Assembly (NCBI RefSeq): GCF_003260195.1
Contig: NZ_QEIH01000006.1
Location: 372,001 to 436,000, forward strand
Source: Lutibacter citreus
GTDB taxonomy: Bacteria; Bacteroidota; Bacteroidia; Flavobacteriales; Flavobacteriaceae
Reading direction: 5' to 3'
Length of the DNA: 64,000 bases
Positions 1-8,403 of this stretch are shown here, in pieces. The position numbers and the translations under genes were made by a program. How positions within the stretch are numbered: position 1 is the first letter of the stretch; every line of letters begins with the position of its first letter. The notes under the pieces were generated by a model that saw nothing but the letters and a program-made list of their open reading frames with translations, was not told the DNA's origin and did not search any database.

Positions 1-117
1 CAACAAAATAAGACCTAAAAACCCAACTAAAAACAACACCAATCCAATACTTATTATTACTGAAAAGTATGAAGACCGTAATCTTCTTTTCTGATATTTA
101 TCAAATGAATTATTCAA
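1..117 (-). CDS. ftsX: Cell division protein FtsX, N-terminal part (cut by window edge)
   Basis: The minus strand reads 39 codons from a TTG start to the window edge. After MNNS come a basic segment (FDKYQKRRLRSSYFS) and a hydrophobic first membrane helix. This is the typical N-terminus of flavobacterial FtsX, the membrane partner of the FtsE ATPase that controls peptidoglycan hydrolases at the division site. The start is placed at TTG because a TAA stop lies directly before it in frame. Everything beyond the first helix is outside the window. The gene is divergent from rbfA. FtsX identity rests on family memory of this short segment, so it is good but not certain. Confidence 0.7.
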   Translation of the reverse strand, partial: MNNSFDKYQKRRLRSSYFSVIISIGLVLFLVGFLGLILL

Positions 118-304
118 TTATGAGGTGTTTTATAATAATTTGCAATATACAAATTGTAGTCCGTTTTTTATTTTATAATTTTTTTAAAAATTAAATCACT
201 CAAAATTAATAAAATAATGATCTAAAATACTTGTTAAAGTTTCTATTTAACGTAATTTTTTCTATAAAAATATTAAAGTCTAAAAATTTGAAAATTATAA
301 CCAC

Positions 305-312
305 TATCTTTG
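305..312 (+). promoter_or_regulatory. -7 box TATCTTTG of rbfA
   Basis: A perfect match to the Bacteroidetes -7 consensus TAnnTTTG ends only four bases before the rbfA ATG. A TTTG at 287-290 may serve as the -33 element, but the spacing is shorter than usual. Transcription should begin at or next to the start codon, so the message would be leaderless or nearly so. Confidence 0.6.
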
Positions 313-316
313 CACC

Positions 317-709
317 ATGGAAACGAACAGACAAAAGAAAATAGCAGGAGTTTTACAAAAAGACTTAGCAGATGTACTGCAAAATGCAGCTCGTGATGGT
401 ATGAAAGGAGTTATTATCTCTGTTACCAAAGTAAATGTTACCTCTGATTTAGGACAGGCAAAAGTATATATTAGCGTTTTCCCACAACTAAAACGAGAAA
501 TTATTTTAAAAGGAGTTAAAGAAAACACTTCTTCTATTCGTTATGAAATGGCAAAACGTACAAGAGATCAATTGAGACGTATGCCAGAATTGTCTTTTTA
601 TATTGATGATAGTTTAGATTATATTGAAGATATTGACAAGGCTTTACAAGGCAAAAAAGGAAACCCAATTAAAAATCCTGATATTTTAGACAAACGTCAA
701 AAACGATAA
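317..709 (+). CDS. rbfA: 30S ribosome-binding factor A
   Basis: RbfA binds the 30S subunit and helps late maturation of the 16S rRNA 5' end, notably in the cold. The 130-residue protein has the family's usual length. It starts METNRQKKIAGVLQKDLADV, as RbfA does in related bacteria, and carries the single KH-like fold region (ISVTKVNVTSDLGQAKVYIS, then RYEMAKRTRDQLRRMPELSF). A basic tail (DKRQKR) follows. The ATG is chosen because this N-terminus is conserved, even though it leaves almost no 5' leader after the -7 box. The permease gene follows after one base, so the two are probably co-transcribed. Confidence 0.95.
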   Translation: METNRQKKIAGVLQKDLADVLQNAARDGMKGVIISVTKVNVTSDLGQAKVYISVFPQLKREIILKGVKENTSSIRYEMAKRTRDQLRRMPELSFYIDDSLDYIEDIDKALQGKKGNPIKNPDILDKRQKR

Positions 710-710
710 G

Positions 711-1913
711 TTGAATTTTTCCTTATACATAGCTAAACGATATTTATTCTCAAAAAGCAGTAACAACACCATAAACATTATTACAATTATTGCTGCTATT
801 GGAGTAATTATTGGAACCTTAGCTTTGTTTATTGTATTATCTGGTTTTTCTGGTTTACGAGAATTTAGTACCGGATTTTTAAACACCTCTGATCCTGATG
901 TTAAAATTACTTCTGTAAAGGGAAAATCTTTTATATTTAATAATAAAATTAGTTCCTATTTAAACGAACAAAAAGGTATTGCTTCTTATACTAAAGTAAT
1001 TGAAGAACGTGCTTTTTTTGAATTCAACAAAAAAACCCATATTGCATATATTAAGGGCGTTGACACCAATTTTACCAAAGTTAACAGCATAGATTCTACA
1101 ATATTTATCGGTACTTGGTTAGATAAAAAAATACCTGCAGGAGTAGTTATAGGGAACGGAATTTCAAACATCTTATCCGTAGGTGTATTTGATTTCTTAG
1201 AACCTTTAAAAATTTATGTTCCAAAACCTGGAAAGGGATATGCAATAAATCCAAAAAATGCTTTCAATCAAATTGAAACTCAGCCAATTGGAGTATTTTC
1301 TATAACCGAAGATATTGACAGGAAATTTACGTTTGTACCTCTTAAATTAGCGCAAAATTTATTAAATTATAAACAAGAACAAATTTCAGCAATTGAATTA
1401 AAAGTAGTAAATCTTGATGACAGAGAAGATGTTATTACTGATTTAAAAAACAAACTTGGACCAGATTTTAATATTGAAACCAGAGAACAGTTAAATGAGC
1501 TTTTTTATAAAATGTTAAACACTGAAAATTTAGCATCTTATTTAATTTTTACACTTATTTTAATTATTGCCCTATTCAATGTAATTGGAGCAATAATTAT
1601 GATGATATTGGATAAAAAAGACAACTTAAAAACTTTATATAATTTAGGCGCAACTATAAAAGATATTAAACGTGTATTTATTTTACAAGGCTTTTTATTA
1701 TCTTTTTTTGGCCTAATAATAGGCCTTTCATTGGGAGTTATTTTGGTTATATTACAAAAAGAATATAGCTTATTTATGATAACCCAACACTTGGCTTATC
1801 CCATTAAATTCACGTTTCAAAATTTATTTACAGTTATTGTAACAATTTTGGTACTTGGGTTTATTTCCTCTAAAATTGCGAGTAGTAGAATTTCAAAAAA
1901 ACTAGTAGAATAA
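711..1913 (+). CDS. FtsX-like ABC transporter permease, LolE/LolC type
   Basis: Inner-membrane permease of the lipoprotein-releasing (LolCDE) type, expected to pull lipoproteins from the inner membrane with an ATPase encoded elsewhere. The 400-residue protein has one N-terminal helix (about 20-45), a long periplasmic MacB-like domain (about 50-270) and three C-terminal helices (about 275-395) in the FtsX fold. The start is TTG, one base after the rbfA stop. Homologues in related bacteria also begin MNFSLYIAKRYLFSKSS, which supports this unusual codon. It ends one base from the convergent lipoprotein gene. Substrate assignment is inferred from the family; some relatives are generic MacB/FtsX permeases. 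Confidence 0.8.
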   Translation: MNFSLYIAKRYLFSKSSNNTINIITIIAAIGVIIGTLALFIVLSGFSGLREFSTGFLNTSDPDVKITSVKGKSFIFNNKISSYLNEQKGIASYTKVIEERAFFEFNKKTHIAYIKGVDTNFTKVNSIDSTIFIGTWLDKKIPAGVVIGNGISNILSVGVFDFLEPLKIYVPKPGKGYAINPKNAFNQIETQPIGVFSITEDIDRKFTFVPLKLAQNLLNYKQEQISAIELKVVNLDDREDVITDLKNKLGPDFNIETREQLNELFYKMLNTENLASYLIFTLILIIALFNVIGAIIMMILDKKDNLKTLYNLGATIKDIKRVFILQGFLLSFFGLIIGLSLGVILVILQKEYSLFMITQHLAYPIKFTFQNLFTVIVTILVLGFISSKIASSRISKKLVE

Positions 1914-1914
1914 C

Positions 1915-2628
1915 TTAAGGTTTTTTAAAAATGTAAAGTTTATTTTCTGAATCACTTACAATATATATCTTATTGTTATGAATAACAATTCCTTCAGCTT
2001 TATGAACCGGAATTGGGAAAGTATTAATTAATTCTCCATTTATTGAAATTTCATAAATTTTTTGTGATTCATCACTTACCAACCATAAATTATTGGTTTC
2101 AACATCAAAACAAATTCCCGATAAATCATTTGCAAAATCAATCTTAAAAGAATCCTTTTCTTTTCCTTTTGTTGAAACTTTTAAAACTTCTCTTGGTGAA
2201 CTCTCATTTACAATAAAAAAACAATCTTCTTTTTCAAAATAACAAACACCTTCTAGCCCACTATTATTCTTTTTTTGATTTCCTTTTATCTTGTATTTCT
2301 TATCTGTTTCTCCGTTTGGCTTTATTTTAATAAAGGTTCTTTTTTTCTCATTTAAAACAAATATATCACCCTTTTCATTAACCGCAACACCTTCTAAATC
2401 TGTAAAATCCGTAGGGATTTTCTCAATAACCTTTCCATTCAAAGACGTTTTATAAACTACTCCATTATAATCACTTGGTATATAGAGATGATTTTCATAA
2501 AACGTTAATCCCGAAGGCTCTTGGATATTTAACTTCACAATATTTAAAGCAATTAATTTTTTTTGAGGAACTACTTTACAAGAATAAAAACTTAAAGTTA
2601 AAAAGAATAATAATAAAAGATTTTTCAT
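1915..2628 (-). CDS. SdiA-regulated-type beta-propeller lipoprotein
   Basis: Predicted lipoprotein of 237 residues. A signal peptide ends in a lipobox (SFYSC, Cys near residue 17). The rest is a series of beta-propeller blades: EPSGLTFYENHLYIPSD, DLEGVAVNEKGDIFVLNE, GLEGVCYFEKEDCFFIVNE, LSGICFDVETNNLWLVSD, AEGIVIHNNKIYIVSD. This pattern matches the SdiA-regulated/NHL-like family, whose biochemical role is not settled. The gene lies downstream of dusB on the same strand and is convergent with the permease, with no room for a terminator between the two stops. Family assignment is fairly firm; function is unknown. Confidence 0.75.
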   Translation of the reverse strand: MKNLLLLFFLTLSFYSCKVVPQKKLIALNIVKLNIQEPSGLTFYENHLYIPSDYNGVVYKTSLNGKVIEKIPTDFTDLEGVAVNEKGDIFVLNEKKRTFIKIKPNGETDKKYKIKGNQKKNNSGLEGVCYFEKEDCFFIVNESSPREVLKVSTKGKEKDSFKIDFANDLSGICFDVETNNLWLVSDESQKIYEISINGELINTFPIPVHKAEGIVIHNNKIYIVSDSENKLYIFKKP

Positions 2629-2637
2629 ATAAAAAAT

Positions 2638-3636
2638 TTAAGAAAATTTTTGAAGTACTTCTTCAAAAACATTAAATACATCTTGAGCAACATCTGAAGT
2701 TACCATTTTTAAACGATATTCCTTAAAATGAGGAATTCCTTTAAAATAATTAGTGTAATGTCTTCTAGTTTCCATAACCCCAACAATTTCACTTTCTTTC
2801 CAGTCAATTTCCATTTGTAAATGGCGTTTTGCCATTTCAACTCTATCAGCAATGGTAATTTCAGGTAAATGTTCACCCGTTTCAATAAAGTGTTTTACTT
2901 GTTTAAAAAACCAAGGGTTTCCAATACTCGCACGTCCAATCATTGCACCATCTAAACCAAACTTATCACGCATTTCTACTGCTTTTTCTGGCGTATTCAC
3001 ATCACCATTTCCAAAAACAGGAATATGCATTCTACTATTATTTTTCACCTCGGCAATTGGCGCCCAATTTGCACTTCCTTTATACATTTGAGCTCTAGTA
3101 CGCCCATGGATAGAAATAGCTTTACAACCAACATCCTGCAAACGCTCAGCAACCTCAACAATTTTTATAGAAGCATCATCCCAACCCAAACGCGTTTTCA
3201 CCGTAATTGGTAAATTGGTGTGTTTCACCATAGCTTCGGTTAGCTCAACCATTAAATCTATATCTTTTAAAATACCAGCTCCAGCACCTTTGCTCACTAC
3301 CTTTTTCACAGGACAACCAAAATTTATATCAATAATATCAGGGTTTGATTGTTCAACAATCTCAACCGTACGAAGCATTGATTCTAAATTAGCTCCAAAA
3401 ATTTGAATACCAACTGGACGTTCTTTTTCATAAATGTCCAATTTTTTTCTACTTTTAGCTGCATCTCTAATTAAGCCTTCACTTGAAATAAATTCGGTAT
3501 ACACCACATCCGCACCTTGCTCTTTGCACAATGCCCTAAATGGTGGATCACTCACATCTTCCATTGGAGCTAACAACAATGGAAAATCATTCAACTCTAT
3601 ATCTCCTATTTTTACCAAATCTAAATTTTTGGGCAA
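2638..3636 (-). CDS. dusB: tRNA-dihydrouridine synthase (DusB family)
   Basis: Flavin enzyme that reduces uridine to dihydrouridine in the tRNA D-loop using NADPH. The 332-residue protein has the TIM-barrel markers of the family: FMN-binding APMEDVSDPPFRALC near the N-terminus, the catalytic-cysteine segment INFGCPVKKVVSKGAGAGIL, VKTRLGWDD, IHGRTRAQMYKG, FGNGDV and MIGRASIGNPWFF. The C-terminal helical tRNA-binding region is present (HLQMEIDWKESEIVGVMETR). Length is normal. It may be co-transcribed with the lipoprotein gene downstream, 9 bases away. Confidence 0.93.
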   Translation of the reverse strand: MPKNLDLVKIGDIELNDFPLLLAPMEDVSDPPFRALCKEQGADVVYTEFISSEGLIRDAAKSRKKLDIYEKERPVGIQIFGANLESMLRTVEIVEQSNPDIIDINFGCPVKKVVSKGAGAGILKDIDLMVELTEAMVKHTNLPITVKTRLGWDDASIKIVEVAERLQDVGCKAISIHGRTRAQMYKGSANWAPIAEVKNNSRMHIPVFGNGDVNTPEKAVEMRDKFGLDGAMIGRASIGNPWFFKQVKHFIETGEHLPEITIADRVEMAKRHLQMEIDWKESEIVGVMETRRHYTNYFKGIPHFKEYRLKMVTSDVAQDVFNVFEEVLQKFS

Positions 3637-3809
3637 ATTTAATAATATTTTTGAATAGTATATTGTTAATGAAATTTAACCCAATTTACAGAAACCTACA
3701 AAACCAATCTTTTTTATATAAATATTAACTTAAAATTAGATTTAAACACCTAAAATATCTTTTTAGAATAATATAAAACCTAACCTCAATTAGCTAATTA
3801 TTTTTATTA

Positions 3810-3832
3810 GTTTTGGTTATTAAAACCAAAAC
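3810..3832 (+). promoter_or_regulatory. Inverted repeat just upstream of the acidic lipoprotein start
   Basis: GTTTTGGTT and AACCAAAAC form a perfect 9-bp inverted repeat around a five-base loop. It ends 11 bases before the lipoprotein ATG and has no T-run, so it is not a typical terminator. It could be an operator or an mRNA structure affecting translation. Role inferred only. Confidence 0.4.
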
Positions 3833-3843
3833 AGCCCCTTTCT

Positions 3844-4641
3844 ATGAAACTTTCTAACTTTTTAATAGTTGTCGCAACATTTACAATTATGATATCTTGT
3901 TCGGATTCTGACTCTGATATTGATGAACAACCTGAAATAATTAACGAACAACCAGAAGAAGTATTAGAAGAGGTAGAAGAAACAGAAGAAGAGAATGTTA
4001 GCTCTGTAACAATTGTTGAAGGCATAAAATATGGTCCTGATTTTATTGTTTTTGAGCCAGAAATCACAAAATCAGATTTAGGTTTATGGGTTAAAAGAAC
4101 TCCTGAAGATTCAAAATATTATAAAAGTGAAGATATTGAAGCTATTAACAAAACCTATTTAGAATTTACAGGAAACAATTTAAACGGCGGAAATGCAAAA
4201 TCTCCCCTAACTTACACATTTACAGCTCCAAAAACAGCAAAATTCAGAATTGTAATGCGCATGTACCAACCATTATTAGATGGTGAAGCAGGAGACAAAA
4301 GAAATGATATTTGGATTAAATTAGCAGGAGATTTTACTTCTGCTTGCATATACCCTACCGAAGATTTAAAAACAAACCATAAATTTTGGGGAAGAGGCGT
4401 ACGCAAATGGGGTTCTCTTCATAACTTAGAAGGCCATGTAAACGGTGTTAAAAAACTTGCTAAAGTAGTTTACAATTTAAAAGAAGGAAAGACCTATACA
4501 CTTACAATTTCTGGCAGAGCTCAAGGATGTAGCATAGACTACATTTTACTTTATGATCAAAATTTAGGTTTCAACATTGTAAATCACACAGATTTAGCTA
4601 AAGAATTAATAGAATTATATAGACCTGAAATTTTAAATTAA
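3844..4641 (+). CDS. Acidic surface-type lipoprotein, possible carbohydrate-binding beta-sandwich
   Basis: Predicted lipoprotein of 265 residues. The signal peptide ends at Cys-19 (MISC), followed by SDSDSDIDEQPE and a long Glu-rich linker to about residue 55. An acidic Ser/Asp run right after the lipid-anchored cysteine resembles the lipoprotein export signal that sends Bacteroidetes lipoproteins to the cell surface. The remaining 200 residues look like a beta-sandwich: LTYTFTAPKTAKFRIVMRMY, then TYTLTISGRAQGCSIDYILL. That layout recalls carbohydrate-binding modules and C-terminal domains of polysaccharide-active enzymes, but no catalytic motif is seen. The gene stands alone with its own upstream region. 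The sugar-binding idea is weak inference. Confidence 0.7.
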   Translation: MKLSNFLIVVATFTIMISCSDSDSDIDEQPEIINEQPEEVLEEVEETEEENVSSVTIVEGIKYGPDFIVFEPEITKSDLGLWVKRTPEDSKYYKSEDIEAINKTYLEFTGNNLNGGNAKSPLTYTFTAPKTAKFRIVMRMYQPLLDGEAGDKRNDIWIKLAGDFTSACIYPTEDLKTNHKFWGRGVRKWGSLHNLEGHVNGVKKLAKVVYNLKEGKTYTLTISGRAQGCSIDYILLYDQNLGFNIVNHTDLAKELIELYRPEILN

Positions 4642-4786
4642 TAAAAAAGACACCTAACTGATTGCTTATTTTTTAAAGCTATTTTATAAAAAACGCAATT
4701 AATAAATTGATTTTTCATTAATTAAAAAATATTTTACATAAGTATTGTTTCTCTTTTAATAATTAGCAATAACCCATTAAATCTTG

Positions 4787-4794
4787 TATTTTTG
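4787..4794 (+). promoter_or_regulatory. -7 box TATTTTTG
   Basis: Match to TAnnTTTG, 19 bases before the ATG of the following oxidoreductase gene. No convincing -33 TTG is seen at the usual distance. Confidence 0.45.
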
Positions 4795-4813
4795 AATTAA
4801 TAAGAATACATAT

Positions 4814-5791
4814 ATGAAAACTTACAATTGGGCCATTTTAGGCTGCGGAAATATTGCAAAAAAGTTTACTACAGAATTAAAATTATTACCAAATGCTAAT
4901 TTATACGCTACTGCATCAAGAAGTTTAGAAAAAGCTGAAAATTTCGCCAATGAATTTGGTTTTAAAAAAGCATATGGATCATACCCAGAAATGATAAACG
5001 ATCCCAATGTTGATGCTGTCTATATTGCTACTCCTCACAATTTTCATTTTAAACATTCCATTTTATGTTTAACTAATAAAAAAGCTGTTTTATGTGAAAA
5101 ACCATTTGCAATTAATACTAAAGAAGTTCAGCAAATGATAAAAGTTTCAAAAGAAAATAACACCTTTTTAATGGAAGCTTTTTGGGTTCTTTTTAGACCT
5201 AAACTTAAAAAAGTTCAGGAAATAATTGCCAAAGAAAACTTAGGGAAATTAAAATTTGTGAAATCAGATTTTATGTTCAATGCTGAGTTTAACCCAGATG
5301 GAAGACTTTATAATGTGGATTTAGGAGGTGGTTCTTTATTAGATATTGGTATTTATTCAATATTTACTGCACTTGTATTTTTAGGAGTACCAGATGATAT
5401 TATGGCGTTACCCCATTTTAGCCCAACTGGCTCTGAGGAAAGTATTTCTATGTTATTTGGTTATAAAAACGGAGCAACAGCCGTGTTAACTTCAAGTATA
5501 GATTCTAGTTACAAAAATGAATCTGAGTTATGTTTTGAAAATGGGATTATTAAATTTGATCGTTTTTCAAAAGACAAAATCATCTTGATAAAAGATGGAA
5601 ATACTAAAGAAATCAACTTTGAACCAGGCCCAAATATGGGATATCAATATGAGGCGATTCATGTGATGGAATGCCTAGATAAAAAATTGATTGAAAGCCC
5701 TATTCTAAGCCATAAATTAAGTTTAGATTTGATAAGAACTTTAGACCGTGTTAGAAATAAAGCCGGTATTATTTTCCCAAATCACGACTAA
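4814..5791 (+). CDS. Gfo/Idh/MocA family oxidoreductase (dihydrodiol dehydrogenase-like)
   Basis: NAD(P)-dependent sugar or sugar-acid oxidoreductase of 325 residues. The Rossmann motif GCGNIAKKF starts near residue 9. The family lysine is in VLCEKPFAI, and the C-terminal half has the alpha/beta fold with GGGSLLDIGIYSI. MEAFWVLFRPKLKKVQEII resembles the dimeric dihydrodiol dehydrogenase/glucose-fructose oxidoreductase branch more than inositol dehydrogenases. The substrate cannot be read from the sequence. The gene appears monocistronic, upstream of lepA, which has its own promoter. A second, distinct member of the superfamily lies at 21.6-22.6 kb. Confidence 0.85.
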   Translation: MKTYNWAILGCGNIAKKFTTELKLLPNANLYATASRSLEKAENFANEFGFKKAYGSYPEMINDPNVDAVYIATPHNFHFKHSILCLTNKKAVLCEKPFAINTKEVQQMIKVSKENNTFLMEAFWVLFRPKLKKVQEIIAKENLGKLKFVKSDFMFNAEFNPDGRLYNVDLGGGSLLDIGIYSIFTALVFLGVPDDIMALPHFSPTGSEESISMLFGYKNGATAVLTSSIDSSYKNESELCFENGIIKFDRFSKDKIILIKDGNTKEINFEPGPNMGYQYEAIHVMECLDKKLIESPILSHKLSLDLIRTLDRVRNKAGIIFPNHD

Positions 5792-5823
5792 TTTTATTTT
5801 CAATTTTGAAACAATTAATTAGT

Positions 5824-5831
5824 TATCTTTG
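5824..5831 (+). promoter_or_regulatory. -7 box TATCTTTG of lepA
   Basis: Perfect TAnnTTTG match with TTG at 5806-5808 as a possible, closely spaced -33 element. It overlaps the TTG that would extend lepA upstream. Transcription should therefore begin after that codon, which supports the internal ATG as the lepA start. Confidence 0.6.
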
Positions 5832-5861
5832 CGCAAAACCAAGTTGAAAGGAATACGAAGT

Positions 5862-7658
5862 ATGAAAAACATTAGAAATTTTTGCATTATTGCTCATATT
5901 GATCACGGTAAAAGTACTTTGGCCGATAGGTTGTTAAGTTTTACAGGAACAACAACTGCTCGTCAAGAACAAGCTCAGTTGTTAGATAGTATGGATTTAG
6001 AGCGTGAACGTGGTATTACCATAAAAAGTCACGCTATTCAAATGGATTACATATATGAAGGTGAAAAATATGTATTAAACTTAATTGACACTCCTGGTCA
6101 CGTAGATTTTTCATATGAAGTTTCGCGTTCCATAGCTGCTTGTGAAGGTGCTTTATTAATTGTAGATGCTGCACAAAGTATTCAAGCACAAACTATTTCT
6201 AATTTATACTTAGCATTAGAAAATGATTTGGAAATTATTCCAGTCTTAAATAAAGTTGATTTACCAGGTGCAAATCCTGAAGAAGTTACAGATGATATAG
6301 TAGATTTATTAGGCTGTGATCCTGATGAAGTAATTCACGCAAGTGGAAAAACTGGATTTGGAGTTGAAAATATTTTAAAAGCTATTATTGAAAAAGTTCC
6401 GGCTCCAACAGGAAGTGTTGAAGAACCTTTACAGGCATTAATTTTTGATTCTGTTTATAATTCATACCGTGGAGTTGAAACTTATTTTAGAGTTTTAAAC
6501 GGTGAAATTAAAAAGGGCCAACGAGTAAAATTTATGGCAACGGAGAAAGAATATATCGCCGATGAAGTTGGAACTTTAAAATTAAATCAAGTACCTAAGC
6601 CAAGTATAAAAGCTGGTGATGTTGGATATTTAATTACAGGTGTAAAAGCAGCAAGTGAAATAAAAGTAGGAGATACCATTACAGATGCTGTAAATCCAAC
6701 CCAAAATATAATTGATGGTTTTGAAGATGTAAAACCAATGGTTTTTGCAGGTATTTACCCTGTAGATACTGAAGATTATGAAGAATTACGTAATTCTATG
6801 GAAAAGCTGCAGTTAAATGATGCTTCTTTGGTATTTATACCAGAAAGTTCAGCTGCTTTAGGTTTTGGATTTAGATGTGGATTCTTAGGAATGTTGCATT
6901 TGGAAATAATTCAAGAACGTTTAGAACGTGAGTTTGATATGACTGTAATTACTACGGTTCCTAACGTATCTTACCACGCATTTACAAATAAAAATCCCGA
7001 TGAAATATTATTAGTAAACAATCCATCGGATTTACCTGAACCATCAAAATTAAACAGAGTTGAAGAACCATTTATAAAAGCAACCATAATTACCAAATCT
7101 GATTTTGTTGGACCGGTAATGAGTTTGTGTATTGAAAAACGTGGACAAATAGTAAATCAAAATTATTTAACTCCAGAAAGAGTTGAATTATCTTTTGAAA
7201 TGCCATTAGCTGAAATAGTTTTCGATTTTTATGATCGTTTAAAAACAGTTTCAAAAGGATACGCTTCTTTTGATTATCACCCAACAGGATTAAAGGCTTC
7301 AAAACTAGTTAAAGTTGATATTTTATTAAACGGACAATCGGTAGATGCACTTTCAGCATTAATTCACGCAGACAACGCGTATAATATTGGTAAAAAAATG
7401 TGTGAAAAACTACGTCAATTAATACCTCGTCAACAATTCGACATTCCTATTCAAGCGGCAATTGGTGCAAAAATTATTTCTCGTGAAACAATTAAAGCAC
7501 TTAGAAAAGATGTTACCGCTAAATGTTATGGTGGTGATATTTCTAGAAAACGTAAATTATTAGAAAAACAAAAGAAAGGTAAAAAACGTATGCGCCAGGT
7601 TGGAAATGTAGAAATTCCACAAGAAGCATTTATGGCAGTTTTAAAATTGAATGATTAA
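5862..7658 (+). CDS. lepA: Elongation factor 4 (back-translocating GTPase)
   Basis: LepA/EF4 is a ribosome-bound GTPase that resembles EF-G and affects translocation and 30S biogenesis. The chosen start gives 598 residues, the family's usual size. It begins [20 protein letters not shown], which includes the G1 motif. Other visible motifs are the switch region [11 protein letters not shown]3 DTPGHVDF and G4 NKVDLPGA. The LepA-specific C-terminal domain ends with [20 protein letters not shown]. An 11-codon upstream extension in frame is rejected because its TTG sits inside the -7 promoter box. A strong terminator follows. Confidence 0.97.
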   Translation: MKNIRNFCIIAHIDHGKSTLADRLLSFTGTTTARQEQAQLLDSMDLERERGITIKSHAIQMDYIYEGEKYVLNLIDTPGHVDFSYEVSRSIAACEGALLIVDAAQSIQAQTISNLYLALENDLEIIPVLNKVDLPGANPEEVTDDIVDLLGCDPDEVIHASGKTGFGVENILKAIIEKVPAPTGSVEEPLQALIFDSVYNSYRGVETYFRVLNGEIKKGQRVKFMATEKEYIADEVGTLKLNQVPKPSIKAGDVGYLITGVKAASEIKVGDTITDAVNPTQNIIDGFEDVKPMVFAGIYPVDTEDYEELRNSMEKLQLNDASLVFIPESSAALGFGFRCGFLGMLHLEIIQERLEREFDMTVITTVPNVSYHAFTNKNPDEILLVNNPSDLPEPSKLNRVEEPFIKATIITKSDFVGPVMSLCIEKRGQIVNQNYLTPERVELSFEMPLAEIVFDFYDRLKTVSKGYASFDYHPTGLKASKLVKVDILLNGQSVDALSALIHADNAYNIGKKMCEKLRQLIPRQQFDIPIQAAIGAKIISRETIKALRKDVTAKCYGGDISRKRKLLEKQKKGKKRMRQVGNVEIPQEAFMAVLKLND

Positions 7659-7685
7659 GTTTTAACTTTTTTTAAAATAATATAC

Positions 7686-7721
7686 AATAGCCTTTGATAT
7701 AATCAAAGGCTATTTTTTTTT
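7686..7721 (+). terminator. Rho-independent terminator of lepA
   Basis: A perfect 13-bp stem (AATAGCCTTTGAT with ATCAAAGGCTATT, three-base loop) is followed by nine T residues. It lies 27 bases after the lepA stop. Confidence 0.9.
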
Positions 7722-7822
7722 GCTATTAAATTAGAATTTATATTTTTTGTCTAAAATTTCACTGTTTTAAAAGAAAATGATCAAAGAAAATAATATCTAA
7801 ATCATTAATTACAACTTAAACT

Positions 7823-7868
7823 AAAAACAAAAAGCCCTTAAACTTAAGTTTAAGGGCTTTTTGTTTTT
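7823..7868. terminator. 46-bp perfect palindrome, probable bidirectional terminator
   Basis: The two halves are exact reverse complements: A5-C-A5-GCCCTTAAACTT, then its mirror ending GGGCT5-G-T5. It lies 16 bases past the ferredoxin stop on the minus strand. It gives a GC-cored stem with a U-rich end in either direction, so it can stop ferredoxin transcripts and any lepA readthrough. Confidence 0.8.
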
Positions 7869-7884
7869 GAAAACGACTAGAGAA

Positions 7885-8235
7885 TTACTCTCCGTGCATC
7901 CAAGTTTTCTTTGCTAATAATTGCTCTTCAGTTTCTACGTGATCTTCATCAGGAACACAACAATCAACTGGACAAACAGAAGCACATTGAGGCTCATCGT
8001 GGAAACCTTTACATTCAGTACACTTATCAGTAACAATAAAATAAAACTCATCTGATTTCGGTTCATGCATTTCATCTGCATCAACTTCTCCACCACCTGG
8101 TAATGTTACAGTACCACTTAATTCAGTTTCATCTGCATACGCCCATTCAGTATCTGGTTCGTATATTGCATTGTTTGGACATTCAGAAATACATGCATCA
8201 CAATTAATACATTCATCTGTTATTTTAATAGCCAT
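7885..8235 (-). CDS. 2[4Fe-4S] ferredoxin with acidic insertion
   Basis: Small soluble electron carrier of 116 residues. The N-terminal cluster motif is CINCDACISECP; the second is CTECKGFHDEPQCASVCP, with a longer loop between cysteines as in the Alvin-type ferredoxins. About 40 mostly acidic residues separate the motifs (ADETELSG, GGGEVDADEMHEPKSDE), and the C-terminus is also acidic (DEDHVETEEQLL). It is divergent from korAB across a shared 168-bp control region. This suggests it is the acceptor of electrons from KorAB and possibly the donor to the EFG-less complex I nearby. The partner assignment is inference from context. Confidence 0.9.
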   Translation of the reverse strand: MAIKITDECINCDACISECPNNAIYEPDTEWAYADETELSGTVTLPGGGEVDADEMHEPKSDEFYFIVTDKCTECKGFHDEPQCASVCPVDCCVPDEDHVETEEQLLAKKTWMHGE

Positions 8236-8264
8236 ATTATCTTATTTTAATTTAATACTAAATA

Positions 8265-8375
8265 CAAATTTATAGATTTTTTCACAATTTAGTGTGATAA
8301 AAGTCATTTATAGATTTAAAAAGTATCTATAAATTTGAGATAGTCAACACAGTGTGGAAAAATTTCTATAAATTT
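8265..8375. promoter_or_regulatory. Symmetric divergent promoter/operator region between ferredoxin and korAB
   Basis: Four copies of TCTATAAAT-like sequence lie here: minus strand at 8266-8277 and 8306-8315, plus strand at 8325-8336 and 8364-8375. The outermost minus copy and the inner plus copy each end as TAAATTTG, a -7 box, at 8265-8272 (minus, ferredoxin) and 8330-8337 (plus, korA). Two CACA/TGTG-type dyads lie at 8282-8297 (TCACA-N6-TGTGA) and about 8347-8356 (CACAGTGTG). The arrangement suggests coordinated control of both transcripts by a shared regulator. Confidence 0.55.
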
Positions 8376-8403
8376 AAATAAAATTTTCTAATTAGCATAA
8401 ATT

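Noticed and set aside
5829-5861. Eleven-codon upstream extension of lepA
   Set aside because: Its TTG lies inside the -7 box TATCTTTG and the extension is not part of the LepA family; the ATG at 5862 gives the normal N-terminus.
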